Assembly (NCBI RefSeq): GCF_024346675.1
Contig: NZ_AP024850.1
Span: forward strand, 1,798,001 to 1,862,000
Origin: Photobacterium sanguinicancri
GTDB lineage: Bacteria > Pseudomonadota > Gammaproteobacteria > Enterobacterales > Vibrionaceae
DNA: 64,000 nucleotides
Direction: 5' to 3'
Below the pieces are notes generated by a model. It ran no database searches. It saw only the letters and a program-made list of their open reading frames with translations, and was not told the origin of the DNA. The translations under genes were made by a program, and so were the position numbers. Below, one piece after another: positions 25,914-35,015 of this stretch. The first letter of the stretch is position 1; the number at the start of each line of letters is the position of its first letter.

Positions 25914-26648
25914 CTACCACATATTCCATGTTTGGGCTTCAATGTCATTTTCAATACTATCTGGCAGTGCACTGAAGAAATCGAGTTGCGTTACTTGTTC
26001 AACTTCATCAACAGTTGTAATGAAAGAGGGTAATTCTGAAGATGAGATTTTACGGTGTGGAAGAATAAATGCGATTGCATCGTTGTCAGTAGGGTCGAGA
26101 ATTACCTTATAGAAGCGATGTGGAATATAGACACCGTTACCAATATACGTTTCATTACCATCCCAAATAGGGCCAGATACGACATAAAGTTCGTTGTAGG
26201 TGTTAGCCCATTCACGTACTTTTTCTTCGAGTCCTTTCCATCCACCCCGATTAAACCCTGGTAGTTGTGGTGCCATGTTAGTCATCAAGAAGCTCTGTTG
26301 CATCGAGACTTGAGAGAAGTCCATGGTACCAGACGGTGCTAAGTGTCCTCGGTCGTATCCTGATTTTGAATAGTCACTGCTGGTTGCGCGAAAAGCGATA
26401 GGTAATTCTTTATCAGTACGAAAGCTGTTAGAGCGTTTATAGAAAGCATTCACACTTTCTTTTGTGATGTGATAAGCAACCCAATTGGAGACCTTGTTTT
26501 GATAATTATAACCAGCGGCATAACCATCTCTACATAGGACTTGGTCGCTGTTGTTGGGTGTTCCTTTAACGAGGTGTTGATTACAAACTGCAGCAGAAGC
26601 GGATATTGATAGGCTAAGGCTAAATATTGCAAATAAGAGGTGTTTCAT
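25914..26648 (-). CDS. secreted DNA/RNA non-specific endonuclease
   Basis: A 244-residue exported nuclease. The signal peptide (KHLLFAIFSLSLSISASA) is followed by CNQHLVKGTP and the beta-beta-alpha-metal core DRGHLAPSGTMDFS (catalytic His in DRGH) and MTNMAPQLPGFNRGGWKGLEEKVREWAN (metal-binding Asn). Serratia-nuclease family; it degrades extracellular or periplasmic nucleic acid, often for nutrient use or DNA scavenging. RBS is weak; the ATG is fixed by the signal peptide. Confidence 0.9.
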   Translation of the reverse strand: MKHLLFAIFSLSLSISASAAVCNQHLVKGTPNNSDQVLCRDGYAAGYNYQNKVSNWVAYHITKESVNAFYKRSNSFRTDKELPIAFRATSSDYSKSGYDRGHLAPSGTMDFSQVSMQQSFLMTNMAPQLPGFNRGGWKGLEEKVREWANTYNELYVVSGPIWDGNETYIGNGVYIPHRFYKVILDPTDNDAIAFILPHRKISSSELPSFITTVDEVEQVTQLDFFSALPDSIENDIEAQTWNMW

Positions 26649-26866
26649 GTTTCGTCCATATTCTATAGGTGTACAGGACGAACAATAATATTGACGAGAG
26701 GTATGCGAGGGTATTGATATGCCTATAAATTGTGATTGGTGTTTTTTATAAATTCAAGCAGTGAGGTTTTACGCACTTTATCAACGATATTAGTAAGATA
26801 GGAGTGAGTTTTGATTTATCTTGAACGATATCGGAGTTCTAGAAGGGAATGGTCAATGACAGATGT

Positions 26867-26893
26867 AAAAAAGGGCGTCCGGAGACACCCTTT
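26867..26893 (-). terminator. rho-independent terminator of the first cold-shock gene
   Basis: On the minus strand AAAGGGTGTC and GACGCCCTTT pair across a 4-nt loop, with six T after. It lies 30 bp beyond the stop. Confidence 0.8.
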
Positions 26894-26922
26894 AGAAATT
26901 TTATAATCTGACTACATCAGAA

Positions 26923-27132
26923 TTATGCACGCTCAACGTTTGCAGCTTGAGGGCCTTTTTGACCTTGCTCGATGTCAAAAGAAACTTTTTGACCTTCAGC
27001 AAGAGATTTGAAGCCTTCACCAGTGATCGCACGGAAGTGAACGAATACGTCAGCGCCGCCGTTGTCTTGAGTGATAAAACCGAAGCCTTTCTCGTCGTTA
27101 AACCACTTAACGATACCAGTTGCTTTAGACAT
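26923..27132 (-). CDS. cold-shock protein, CspA/CspE family (copy 1)
   Basis: A 69-residue OB-fold nucleic-acid chaperone. RNP1 (KGFGFITQ) and RNP2 (DVFVHF) are intact, and the C terminus GPQAANV is canonical. Start ATG 27132 has AGGAG 7 nt upstream; upstream in-frame ATGs are unlikely. It differs from the second copy at a handful of positions (I/T near the start, E/D, F/Y, D/T). Each copy has its own long leader and terminator, so they are regulated separately. Confidence 0.93.
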   Translation of the reverse strand: MSKATGIVKWFNDEKGFGFITQDNGGADVFVHFRAITGEGFKSLAEGQKVSFDIEQGQKGPQAANVERA

Positions 27133-27477
27133 GACATGTCTCCTGAAAATAATAAAAAACACGCACTATTGCGTACTTAAGCCAACATAATGAATTACTT
27201 ATGGACAAAAGAATGAGAAGCTCTTCAGGACAATAGCTTAATTGTAAGCGGTAGAACGAAGGGTCTTTCAATACTTGCATAAATAGGACTGCATTACAGG
27301 CCGAGAAATATTAAGCCACAGTGTTTAGGGTTGGGCAAGATAATATTTTGAATATTCATTAGTGGAAAAAAGAAATGTGATAGATGACGCAATAATCAAG
27401 CAAAAAAGTGTTTGCTTTGAATGGGTTAAAGTCGATATGAGGGTGATGTTTTCAATTGATTTTGGTGATGTTTGGGC
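27133..27477. other. leader/promoter region between the two cold-shock genes
   Basis: Gene-free AT-rich DNA of about 345 bp upstream of copy 1. Long structured 5' leaders are usual for cold-inducible csp genes, but no defined cold box can be called by eye. Confidence 0.4.
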
Positions 27478-27507
27478 GAAAAAAAGGGCTGTAATCACAG
27501 CCCTTTT
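27478..27507 (-). terminator. rho-independent terminator of the second cold-shock gene
   Basis: GGGCTGT, 4-nt loop, ACAGCCC with a seven-base A-run on the plus strand, thus a T-run on the minus strand. Confidence 0.85.
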
Positions 27508-27534
27508 ATCTGAATTATCTTGTATTCAGAACAA

Positions 27535-27744
27535 TTACATTGCTTCTACGTTAGCAGCTTGTAAGCCCTTAGGGCCTTGCTCTGTTTCGTATGAAACTTT
27601 TTGGCCTTCTGCTAGCGTTTTAAAGCCATCGCCAGTGATAGCGCGGAAATGAACGAATACATCAGCACCGCCATTATCTTGAGTGATAAAACCAAAACCT
27701 TTCTCTTCGTTAAACCACTTAACGGTACCTGTAGCTTTAGACAT
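27535..27744 (-). CDS. cold-shock protein, CspA/CspE family (copy 2)
   Basis: A 69-residue paralogue of the gene 400 bp downstream on the same strand, with RNP1 KGFGFITQ and RNP2 DVFVHF. Differences include KWFNEEKG in place of KWFNDEKG and [17 protein letters not shown] at the end. AGGAG precedes the ATG. Tandem duplication with independent terminators points to separate temperature or growth-phase control. The approximately 420-bp gap upstream (27745-28163) contains no other gene and likely holds its long leader. Confidence 0.93.
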   Translation of the reverse strand: MSKATGTVKWFNEEKGFGFITQDNGGADVFVHFRAITGDGFKTLAEGQKVSYETEQGPKGLQAANVEAM

Positions 27745-28163
27745 GTTGTCTCCTGAATTCCTTACTTCAACAAATTGCCAATAGTCCTTGTAACAACAGT
27801 GATAACTAAAACCGGATACCTTCAGACAACATACCTAGCGGTGCATGTAGAAGCTTTGCAGTTAGTTACCGATATCGAAAAAACTATCGGTCACCAAAAG
27901 ACTAGGCACTATGGCGAAAAAAGCAAATGTTTGAACGTTTAAATTGTGGGCGGTTTCACACCAATTGGTAATAAATTCAATGATCTTTGAAGTTATACCA
28001 TTTTGTCATAATTGATGATTACACTTAGGCTTGCATTTGTATGTTCAAAATCATGGTAGATGAAATAATAGTGATGAAGCGGCTTGGTTGCTTGAGCTTG
28101 GGTAGTACTTTCTGATATAACGTTTTGCAGCAAGGGTTTAGTAGATTTAAATAAGGACAAATA

Positions 28164-28472
28164 ATGAACAATATCCTAGAGTTGGTTCGTCAAGCTCGTC
28201 GCAAGAATAAATTGAAGCGTGAAATTTTAGACAACGATCGTAAAATTCGTGATAACCGTAAACGTGTTGAGCTACTAGAAAACCTAATGGAATATATCCG
28301 TCCAGGTATGAGCCACGACGAGATCGTAGAAATCGTTGAGAATATGAAAGGCGATTACGAAGACCGCGTAGATGATCACATCATCGTAAGTGCAGAGCTT
28401 TCTAAAGAGCGTCGTGAAGTAAGCAAAGCAGTTAAAGAATTAAAGCGTGTAGAGATTGCTGCTAAGCAGTAA
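28164..28472 (+). CDS. coiled-coil protein of unknown function
   Basis: A 102-residue, very charged helical protein. The N-terminal half is basic ([33 protein letters not shown]) with heptad spacing; the middle has [24 protein letters not shown], and the C-terminal half forms a second coil ([26 protein letters not shown]). Codon use is of the strongly expressed type. No family is recognised; a small nucleoid- or ribosome-associated role is conceivable but unsupported. AAGGAC precedes the ATG, and a strong terminator follows. Confidence 0.7.
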   Translation: MNNILELVRQARRKNKLKREILDNDRKIRDNRKRVELLENLMEYIRPGMSHDEIVEIVENMKGDYEDRVDDHIIVSAELSKERREVSKAVKELKRVEIAAKQ

Positions 28473-28504
28473 TAGCGAAACCGCTTTAAATAAGACTCAT
28501 CAAT

Positions 28505-28534
28505 AAAACCTGATAGAAATATCAGGTTTTTTTT
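28505..28534 (+). terminator. rho-independent terminator
   Basis: AAAACCTGATA and TATCAGGTTTT with a 4-nt loop and eight T. Confidence 0.88.
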
Positions 28535-28670
28535 GTGTCTAAATGACGGAAATTTGATAATTATCCCAGTTATATCTGTTAAAATTGTTTTTTGCTTATT
28601 ATATACACGGTATTAATGTCATAAGGCACTAGGCTAGCATTAATACAATTGTTTACTTGAGGATCCCTAC

Positions 28671-30026
28671 TTGAAACATTGGCTTGGCTTAACACTGTCT
28701 TTATCTATGGTGTTTCCTACGGCATCTCTTGCCGATACAAACGAACAATTATCCGATACCGCCAGTGTTGAGGAATTACGTGAACACCGTGAAGAAGAAA
28801 AAAGATGGGGACTCGCAGCTGTTGTCCGCAAAGCAAGTATTCCTTATTCACAGGGTGCCAGTGCAGACGTTGATGACTCATCGGTTATGTCCTTTGTCCC
28901 AATGATGTTTTATCGCGGAGATAAATTATATATCAATGGCACCGAGACGGGTTACCAGCTTTATCAGAAAGAGGAATTTTCGGCCAACGCTGTACTGCGC
29001 ATGCATTTCATCGATATTCCTGCTGCTTATCAAAACTCGATTGGTGGTGATACTGGGATGGGAGGGATACAGCTAAGATATCAGTGGGATAAGAGTGTTT
29101 ATAGCTTTGCTGAAGTTGTAACAGATCCTAGTGCGCACTTTCAGGCAAATGTAGAAGTGGGGGCGAAGTATGAAGTGGGTGATTGGTATTTCCATCCATC
29201 AGCAACTCTGATCAATAAAACTTCAGACTACAATACACACTATTACGCTTTTAATCAGACACATCTCGGTGGCGGTTCGGATATTAAAGTAGGTGGTAAG
29301 TTACGTTATCACGTCGCTTCTAATTTGTATCTGTTAGGTGGTGCTTATGCCACATACTATGATCGTAACGTTCGTCATTCAGAGACTATTGATGATAATT
29401 GGCATACAGAGTTTTATGCTGGTTTTGGTTTCTTCAATGATTCGTCTAAACCAAAGCGTTCATCAATCTCAACGAAACCGTATTTACGTGTGGCGCATGG
29501 CTGGGCGACCCCTTCAAATATGGGTGAGATCCTCGCGGGTGAGACAGTTAAAGATGAATATAACAATCAGCTAAGTTCTGTTTTTTACGGTCATCCACTA
29601 ACGGATGAGCTGTTTGGAATTCCACTCGATATTTATTTAACACCTGGTTTGGTTACGCACTGGGGGTCTGAGGTTCAAGATTTCACTACCGAATTAGTGG
29701 TGGCAATTAAAGCTTATTACACTGTCAATTGGCCTGTGAAGTGGCGCTTAGGTGTTGCTGAAGGTTTGTCTTTTGTCAACGACATTACTTACATCGAAAA
29801 TTCAGAGATGGAACGTAAGGGGTACGAACCAAGCAAGTTACTGAATTACGTTGATTTGTCTCTTGATATTAACATCGGTGATCTTATCAATAAGAAAGAA
29901 CTTGATAATGTTTGGCTTGGTTATAGCATGCATCACCGTTCTGCTATTTTCGAACAAGCGTCGCAATTTGGTCGTATCAAAGGTGGTAGTAATTACAACA
30001 CTGTTTACCTACAGTTTGACTTCTAA
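28671..30026 (+). CDS. MipA/OmpV family outer-membrane protein
   Basis: A 451-residue exported protein. Signal peptide KHWLGLTLSLSMVFPTASLA; then RWGLAAVVRKASIPYSQG, VPMMFYRGDKLYINGTETGYQLY (strongly MipA/OmpV-like), and repeated amphipathic strands through to the C-terminal Phe (NTVYLQFDF), typical of outer-membrane barrels. Family members bind MltA or act as porins. At 451 residues it is longer than the usual 250-280, with extra strands in the middle. TTG start behind GAGGAT. Confidence 0.8.
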   Translation: MKHWLGLTLSLSMVFPTASLADTNEQLSDTASVEELREHREEEKRWGLAAVVRKASIPYSQGASADVDDSSVMSFVPMMFYRGDKLYINGTETGYQLYQKEEFSANAVLRMHFIDIPAAYQNSIGGDTGMGGIQLRYQWDKSVYSFAEVVTDPSAHFQANVEVGAKYEVGDWYFHPSATLINKTSDYNTHYYAFNQTHLGGGSDIKVGGKLRYHVASNLYLLGGAYATYYDRNVRHSETIDDNWHTEFYAGFGFFNDSSKPKRSSISTKPYLRVAHGWATPSNMGEILAGETVKDEYNNQLSSVFYGHPLTDELFGIPLDIYLTPGLVTHWGSEVQDFTTELVVAIKAYYTVNWPVKWRLGVAEGLSFVNDITYIENSEMERKGYEPSKLLNYVDLSLDINIGDLINKKELDNVWLGYSMHHRSAIFEQASQFGRIKGGSNYNTVYLQFDF

Positions 30027-30091
30027 TACGCGATAGTAAGGGGACTGTTTGCGCTATAGCCAGTCCCTTATTAAGTCGATTTTCAGATAAT

Positions 30092-30128
30092 AAAAAGCCG
30101 AGATCTTATTAAAGAACTCGGCTTTTTT
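30092..30128. terminator. bidirectional rho-independent terminator
   Basis: AAAAGCCGAG.TCTT and AAGA.CTCGGCTTTT, with T-runs for both strands, separates the MipA/OmpV gene from convergent pncB. Confidence 0.88.
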
Positions 30129-30163
30129 AGTTTTAATCAAAGCGTAGTGCGAATGAATGCCAG

Positions 30164-31357
30164 TTACTGAGCAACATCAAAAGCTTGTCGGAGTTGAGAT
30201 AAGTATCCCTCGTCACGACACATGCTTTTGCCTGGTTCATCAGAAATTTTGGCAACAGGACGCCCTTCGCATTGTGTTAGCTTTAGGACGATATTTAATG
30301 TATCGACATTAGGCAGGTCACAACTTAGCTGTGTACCAATACCAAAACTCACATTAGTGCGACCATAGAAATGCTTATAAATTGCTAAAGCTTTATCCAG
30401 CGTCAAACTGTCAGAAAAGACGAGTGACTTGGTCATTGGATCGATGCCTAAAGCTTCATAGTGGGCAATGGCTTTCTCACCCCAAGTGACAGGGTCACCA
30501 CTGTCGTGACGCAATCCTACAAAGCGATTAGACAGACGTAGGTCAAAATCACGCAGGAAAGCATCCATGTTGATGCAGTCTGTAAGCGCGATGCCTAAGC
30601 TGTCTGGGTACTCTTGTAACCAGCGATTAAGTGCGAGCTGCTGTGAGTCAGCCAGTTCACCTGTGAGCTGCTGGTGGGCTTGAAACCACTCATGTGCTTG
30701 TGTACCCATAGGTGTTAACCCACGAGTGCGCGCAAGGTGGTAATTTGACGTCCCTTTGAAGTAAGGGAAGTGTTCAGCAAGGTAATCCACTACATGGTGC
30801 TGTACGGCTTTAGAGAAGCGACGTCGCGTACCAAAATCAACTAATGCGAAATCTGACAAGTCAGTTCCTTCGGCATGTTGATAAAAGCGGTCAATTTTAG
30901 ATTTAAGCTGAATAATGGCGGCTTCTGGCGTTACTTCAGGGTAGCGAGCAGCACAACGTACTTCACAAATGATTGCGAGCAGTGGTACTTCCCAGAAAAT
31001 GACATCAAGCCATTTCCCTGTGATTTTAATCGCAAGTTGATCACCAGAAACATCAAGTTCTACCTGTTGGCTATTCAGCGAAAACGTTTCTAAGAACGTC
31101 AGGTAGTCTTGTTGAAAGAAGCCAAGCGTAGAAAGATAGGTCAGCTCGTCTTTAGTGAAAGACAGCGAATCAAACTGAGCTAATTGCGCTTGAATAGCCT
31201 CAAAATAAGGGCGTAGGTCTTCTTTGCTGCGACAATGGAATTCAGCAACCACCTCTGTTTCAGGGTATTGATGGAAAATTGCTTGGTGCATGTGCAGTTT
31301 ATATGCATCTGTATCCAGCAGTGAGTCGATAACTCTATGTGTTCCAGTCTGATTCAT
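30164..31357 (-). CDS. pncB: nicotinate phosphoribosyltransferase
   Basis: A 397-residue enzyme that makes nicotinate mononucleotide from nicotinate and PRPP, using ATP, in the NAD salvage pathway. Signatures: [19 protein letters not shown] at the N terminus, [17 protein letters not shown] (active site; His residue phosphorylated in the family), [25 protein letters not shown] and [14 protein letters not shown]. Length matches E. coli PncB. It is divergent from pepN with a 334-bp promoter gap. Confidence 0.96.
   Translation of the reverse strand: MNQTGTHRVIDSLLDTDAYKLHMHQAIFHQYPETEVVAEFHCRSKEDLRPYFEAIQAQLAQFDSLSFTKDELTYLSTLGFFQQDYLTFLETFSLNSQQVELDVSGDQLAIKITGKWLDVIFWEVPLLAIICEVRCAARYPEVTPEAAIIQLKSKIDRFYQHAEGTDLSDFALVDFGTRRRFSKAVQHHVVDYLAEHFPYFKGTSNYHLARTRGLTPMGTQAHEWFQAHQQLTGELADSQQLALNRWLQEYPDSLGIALTDCINMDAFLRDFDLRLSNRFVGLRHDSGDPVTWGEKAIAHYEALGIDPMTKSLVFSDSLTLDKALAIYKHFYGRTNVSFGIGTQLSCDLPNVDTLNIVLKLTQCEGRPVAKISDEPGKSMCRDEGYLSQLRQAFDVAQ
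30486..30498. promoter_or_regulatory. matS-like site in pncB, one mismatch
   Basis: GTGACAGGGTCAC fits GTGACRNYGTCAC except at position 8 (G in place of a pyrimidine). Confidence 0.4.
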
Positions 31358-31691
31358 ATTAAAAGCTGTGTTTGTACGCCATTAGATAATTTATATGATT
31401 CTGCCCGCATTCTTGGCTAAATGCGACAAAATTAGGGGGCGTACGATACGCTTAAATCTCTCAAACAACAAGGAACAGGCTGTTCAGCTGATTAAATGTT
31501 CGACTATTGGCAGGTGATACACAGAAATATTCGATTTACTTACGTATAGTTGTAAACAATTCTTGTTTTTATGGGTGAGAGCGATATAAATACCTGTGCT
31601 AAAACGACTCTAGCAACATAAAACAACTTCTCGTTATCTTATTGAGGCTATACAGCCCCGATGAGTTTTTGCGTAATAAAAGGAAGACATA
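31358..31691. other. divergent promoter region pncB/pepN
   Basis: 334 bp without an ORF. It holds the two outward promoters and a TTGTAAACAATTCTTG-like partial dyad near 31549; nothing else can be called. Confidence 0.4.
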
Positions 31692-34301
31692 ATGGCGGAT
31701 CAACCCCAAGCAAAATACCGTGCAGACTATCAAGCGCCTGAATACACCATTACCGATATCGCCCTAGACTTTGACTTACATGATACAGCAGCTCGCATTG
31801 TTGCTGTTAGCCAAGTAAAACGTTTAGCTGAGCAGGATGCCGCGCTGAAATTGGATGGTGATGCACTGACGCTTATTCGCGTTGAAGTGAATGGCGAAGC
31901 CTGGACTCAATATGAAGAGACACCAGCAGGATTAACGCTAACAGGTTTACCTGCATCGTTTGAACTCACCATCGAAACAGAAGTAAACCCTGAAGCAAAT
32001 ACACTACTTGAAGGCTTATACAAGTCGGGTGGTGGGTTCTGTACTCAATGTGAAGCTGAAGGTTTCCGTCGCATTACTTATTACATGGATCGCCCTGATG
32101 TACTGGCGCGTTTCACGACCACAGTGACAGCCGATAAGGCAAACTTCCCATACCTACTGAGCAACGGTAATCGTATCGCTCAAGGTGATTTAGACAATGG
32201 TCGCCATTGGGTACAGTGGGAAGACCCATTCCCAAAACCAAGCTATTTATTTGCGCTTGTTGCAGGTGATTTCGATGTGCTTCGTGATAAATACACCACA
32301 GCAAGCGGCCGTGATGTTGAGCTGGAAATTTTTGTCGATAAAGGCAACCTAGATCGTGCTGATTACGCAATGACATCGCTAATCAATTCCATGAAGTGGG
32401 ATGAAGAGCGTTTTGGTCTTGAGTATGACTTAGACATTTACATGATTGTCGCGGTTGATTTCTTCAACATGGGTGCAATGGAAAACAAAGGCCTTAATGT
32501 CTTTAACTCAAAATTTGTCTTAGCTAACCCACAAACAGCAACAGATGTTGATTACCAGGGTATTGAAGCTGTCATCGGCCATGAGTACTTCCATAACTGG
32601 ACGGGTAACCGAGTAACTTGCCGTGATTGGTTCCAACTGAGCTTGAAAGAAGGCTTAACGGTTTTCCGTGATCAAGAGTTCTCATCTGATTTAGGTTCGC
32701 GTGCAGTAAACCGTATTAACAATGTACGTATTGTTCGTGGTCCACAGTTTGCTGAAGATCGTGGCCCAATGTCGCATCCAATTCGCCCTGAACAAGTGAT
32801 CGAGATGAATAACTTCTACACCTTGACGGTTTACGAAAAGGGCAGTGAAGTTATCCGTATGATGCACACTTTACTGGGTGAAGAAAAATTCCAAGCGGGT
32901 ATTAAGCTTTACTTTGAACGTCATGATGGTACTGCTGCAACGTGTGATGATTTTGCATTAGCAATGGAAGATGCGTCGGGTGTCGATCTTACGTTATTCC
33001 GCCGTTGGTACAGCCAAGCAGGTACGCCTGTTGTGAATGTAACAACTGAATATGACGCAGAGAAAAGCAGTTACAGCGTAACGGTTAAGCAGCGTACGGC
33101 AGCAACGGCTGGTCAAGAAGAAAAGTTAGCACTTCACATTCCGCTTGATATCGAACTATATGATAGCAAGGGCAATGTTATTGAGTTACAGCGTAACGGT
33201 AATGCGATTCATCATGTACTGGATGTAACAGAAGAAGAGCAAGTATTTACGTTCGATAATGTCAATGAGCAACCTGTTATCTCATTACTACGTGAATTCT
33301 CAGCACCTGTTGTACTTGAATATGACTACAGCGATGAAGAGCTTGTTTTCTTGATGGTGCATGCGCGTAATGAATTTGCACGTTGGGATGCGGGCCAAAT
33401 ACTATTGGCTAAGTACATCCGTGACAATGTCACTAATGTACAAAATGGTAAAGCGGTTGAATTCCCTGACAGTGTTGTTGATGCTTTCCGTGGTGCATTA
33501 CTGGATGAAAATCTGGATCCTGCATTTATTGCAGAAATGCTGACGTTACCAAGTGAGAATGAAATTGCTGGTTGGTATAAGTGTGTCGACGTTGATGCAA
33601 TCAATCAAGTTGTTGGCGAGATCCAAAAGATTCTTGCAATAGAAATGGAAGATGAGCTATCTGCTATCTATCATTCTTTAGCGCAAACAAGCTATACCAT
33701 CGAACATGATGCAATGGCTAAACGCGCACTGCGCAACCGTTGTTTGTCTTACCTGGCTTGTACTGAAAAGGGGAACGATTTAGTTGCAGAGCAGTATCAA
33801 GCATCAGATAACATGACAGATACCATGGCTGCAATGGCGGCGGCTAACAATGCTGAACTTGCTTGTCGTGCACAGCAAATGCAAGATTTCAGTGACAAAT
33901 GGACACACGATGGCTTAGTGATGGACAAATGGTTTGCACTGCAAGGCGCTAACCCAGCGAATAATGCACTAGCAAACGTTCGTGAAACCATGAACCACCC
34001 AGCATTTGACCTGAAAAACCCGAACCGTACTCGTAACTTGGTAGCGAACTTCTGTGGTAACAACCCAGTCCGCTTCCATGCAAAAGATGGTTCTGGTTAC
34101 TTGTTCTTAAGCGAAATCTTAATGGCGCTTAACACATCAAATCCACAAGTCGCTTCACGCTTGATTGAACCTTTCTTGAAGTATCGTCAGTACGATGATG
34201 CACGCCAAGCATTAATGCGTACAGAGTTAGAAAAGTTAGCGAATCTAGAGAACCTAGCCAAAGACTTATACGAAAAAGTACAAAAAGCATTAGCGCTTTA
34301 A
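31692..34301 (+). CDS. pepN: aminopeptidase N
   Basis: An 869-residue M1-family zinc aminopeptidase acting in cytoplasmic peptide turnover. GAMENKG exopeptidase motif at residues 261-267; HEYFHNWTGNRV at 297-308 with zinc ligands His297 and His301, catalytic Glu298 and the third ligand Glu about 19 residues on (LKEGLTVFRDQEF). The N-terminal beta saddle and large C-terminal helical cap are complete; length equals E. coli PepN (870). AAAAGGAAG precedes the ATG. A perfect matS lies inside the gene. Confidence 0.97.
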   Translation: MADQPQAKYRADYQAPEYTITDIALDFDLHDTAARIVAVSQVKRLAEQDAALKLDGDALTLIRVEVNGEAWTQYEETPAGLTLTGLPASFELTIETEVNPEANTLLEGLYKSGGGFCTQCEAEGFRRITYYMDRPDVLARFTTTVTADKANFPYLLSNGNRIAQGDLDNGRHWVQWEDPFPKPSYLFALVAGDFDVLRDKYTTASGRDVELEIFVDKGNLDRADYAMTSLINSMKWDEERFGLEYDLDIYMIVAVDFFNMGAMENKGLNVFNSKFVLANPQTATDVDYQGIEAVIGHEYFHNWTGNRVTCRDWFQLSLKEGLTVFRDQEFSSDLGSRAVNRINNVRIVRGPQFAEDRGPMSHPIRPEQVIEMNNFYTLTVYEKGSEVIRMMHTLLGEEKFQAGIKLYFERHDGTAATCDDFALAMEDASGVDLTLFRRWYSQAGTPVVNVTTEYDAEKSSYSVTVKQRTAATAGQEEKLALHIPLDIELYDSKGNVIELQRNGNAIHHVLDVTEEEQVFTFDNVNEQPVISLLREFSAPVVLEYDYSDEELVFLMVHARNEFARWDAGQILLAKYIRDNVTNVQNGKAVEFPDSVVDAFRGALLDENLDPAFIAEMLTLPSENEIAGWYKCVDVDAINQVVGEIQKILAIEMEDELSAIYHSLAQTSYTIEHDAMAKRALRNRCLSYLACTEKGNDLVAEQYQASDNMTDTMAAMAAANNAELACRAQQMQDFSDKWTHDGLVMDKWFALQGANPANNALANVRETMNHPAFDLKNPNRTRNLVANFCGNNPVRFHAKDGSGYLFLSEILMALNTSNPQVASRLIEPFLKYRQYDDARQALMRTELEKLANLENLAKDLYEKVQKALAL
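33421..33433. promoter_or_regulatory. matS site (perfect match)
   Basis: GTGACAATGTCAC fits GTGACRNYGTCAC at all positions, within pepN coding sequence. Confidence 0.85.
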
Positions 34302-34344
34302 CGCATAAGTTTTCAATGCCGTTATAGCGAGTTTTGTAATTTAC

Positions 34345-34376
34345 AAATGCCAACTGTAAGAGGTTGGCATTTATCT
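34345..34376 (+). terminator. hairpin after pepN
   Basis: AAATGCCAAC and GTTGGCATTT with an 8-nt loop; the T-run is short (TTATCTT), so termination may be partial. Confidence 0.6.
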
Positions 34377-34412
34377 TCTTATTAATTAAATAAAGAGGTT
34401 AAATCACGTGCC

Positions 34413-34634
34413 ATGAAATCGTACACATTTTCAGTCAATATCAGCTATCAATCATATCTACACCATTATTCTGGTGCGGCAAGTAGTGTGGTTGTTATTA
34501 CTGATAATGGCTTGCGCTTACAGTTACCTGCCTCTCGATTCCGTCCATTTTTAAGCCAACTCGGCGTAAAAGGTCGATTTAGAGTTAATGTTAATCAGCA
34601 GAACAAAATTGATGGAATAGAGCAAATTAGCTAA
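34413..34634 (+). CDS. DUF2835 family protein
   Basis: A 73-residue protein: YTFSVNISYQSYLHHYSGAASSVVVITDNGLRLQLPASRFRPFLSQLGVKGRFRV. This is the compact all-beta DUF2835 pattern found in Vibrio and relatives between pepN and the large glutamate dehydrogenase gene, as here. Function unknown; cytoplasmic. The RBS is weak, but the ATG is the first in frame. It is likely read through from pepN when the weak hairpin fails. Confidence 0.85.
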   Translation: MKSYTFSVNISYQSYLHHYSGAASSVVVITDNGLRLQLPASRFRPFLSQLGVKGRFRVNVNQQNKIDGIEQIS

Positions 34635-35015
34635 TTGCGCCACGTTATAAATAGAAGTAACTTAGTGTTAACATTACGAACGAGATACATGAGTGCCTAC
34701 GGTACAAAATAGCAAAACGATAACGAATTGACTGAAGGTTATACTGAGAAAAATCATGGTTTGCTATTAGATAAATTAATATGAGAAAGAATTGGTTAGA
34801 CCAATTAACCAGCTGGGTGTTTAAATTTGCACATACTTTGGCTAAGAGAAATTATCTATCGATACTAAATCTTAACCTTAGTCACATATTCGATTTTTTG
34901 TTTGATTTTCAGAGTAATTAACGTAACTAAATAGCAACAAAACACTCTACAATAGCTCCACGCATTATGCGTTTATACTAAATTTATAAAAACATAAAAA
35001 CGATGGAGCATCACG
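34635..35015. other. promoter region of the NAD-glutamate dehydrogenase gene
   Basis: 381 bp AT-rich without an ORF. A TGGTTA / TTAACCA imperfect dyad occurs near 34794-34811. No known operator is recognised. Confidence 0.4.

Noticed and set aside
33326..33604. Antisense ORF inside pepN
   Set aside because: It is a shadow of the pepN codon pattern, has no ribosome-binding site, and no family features.
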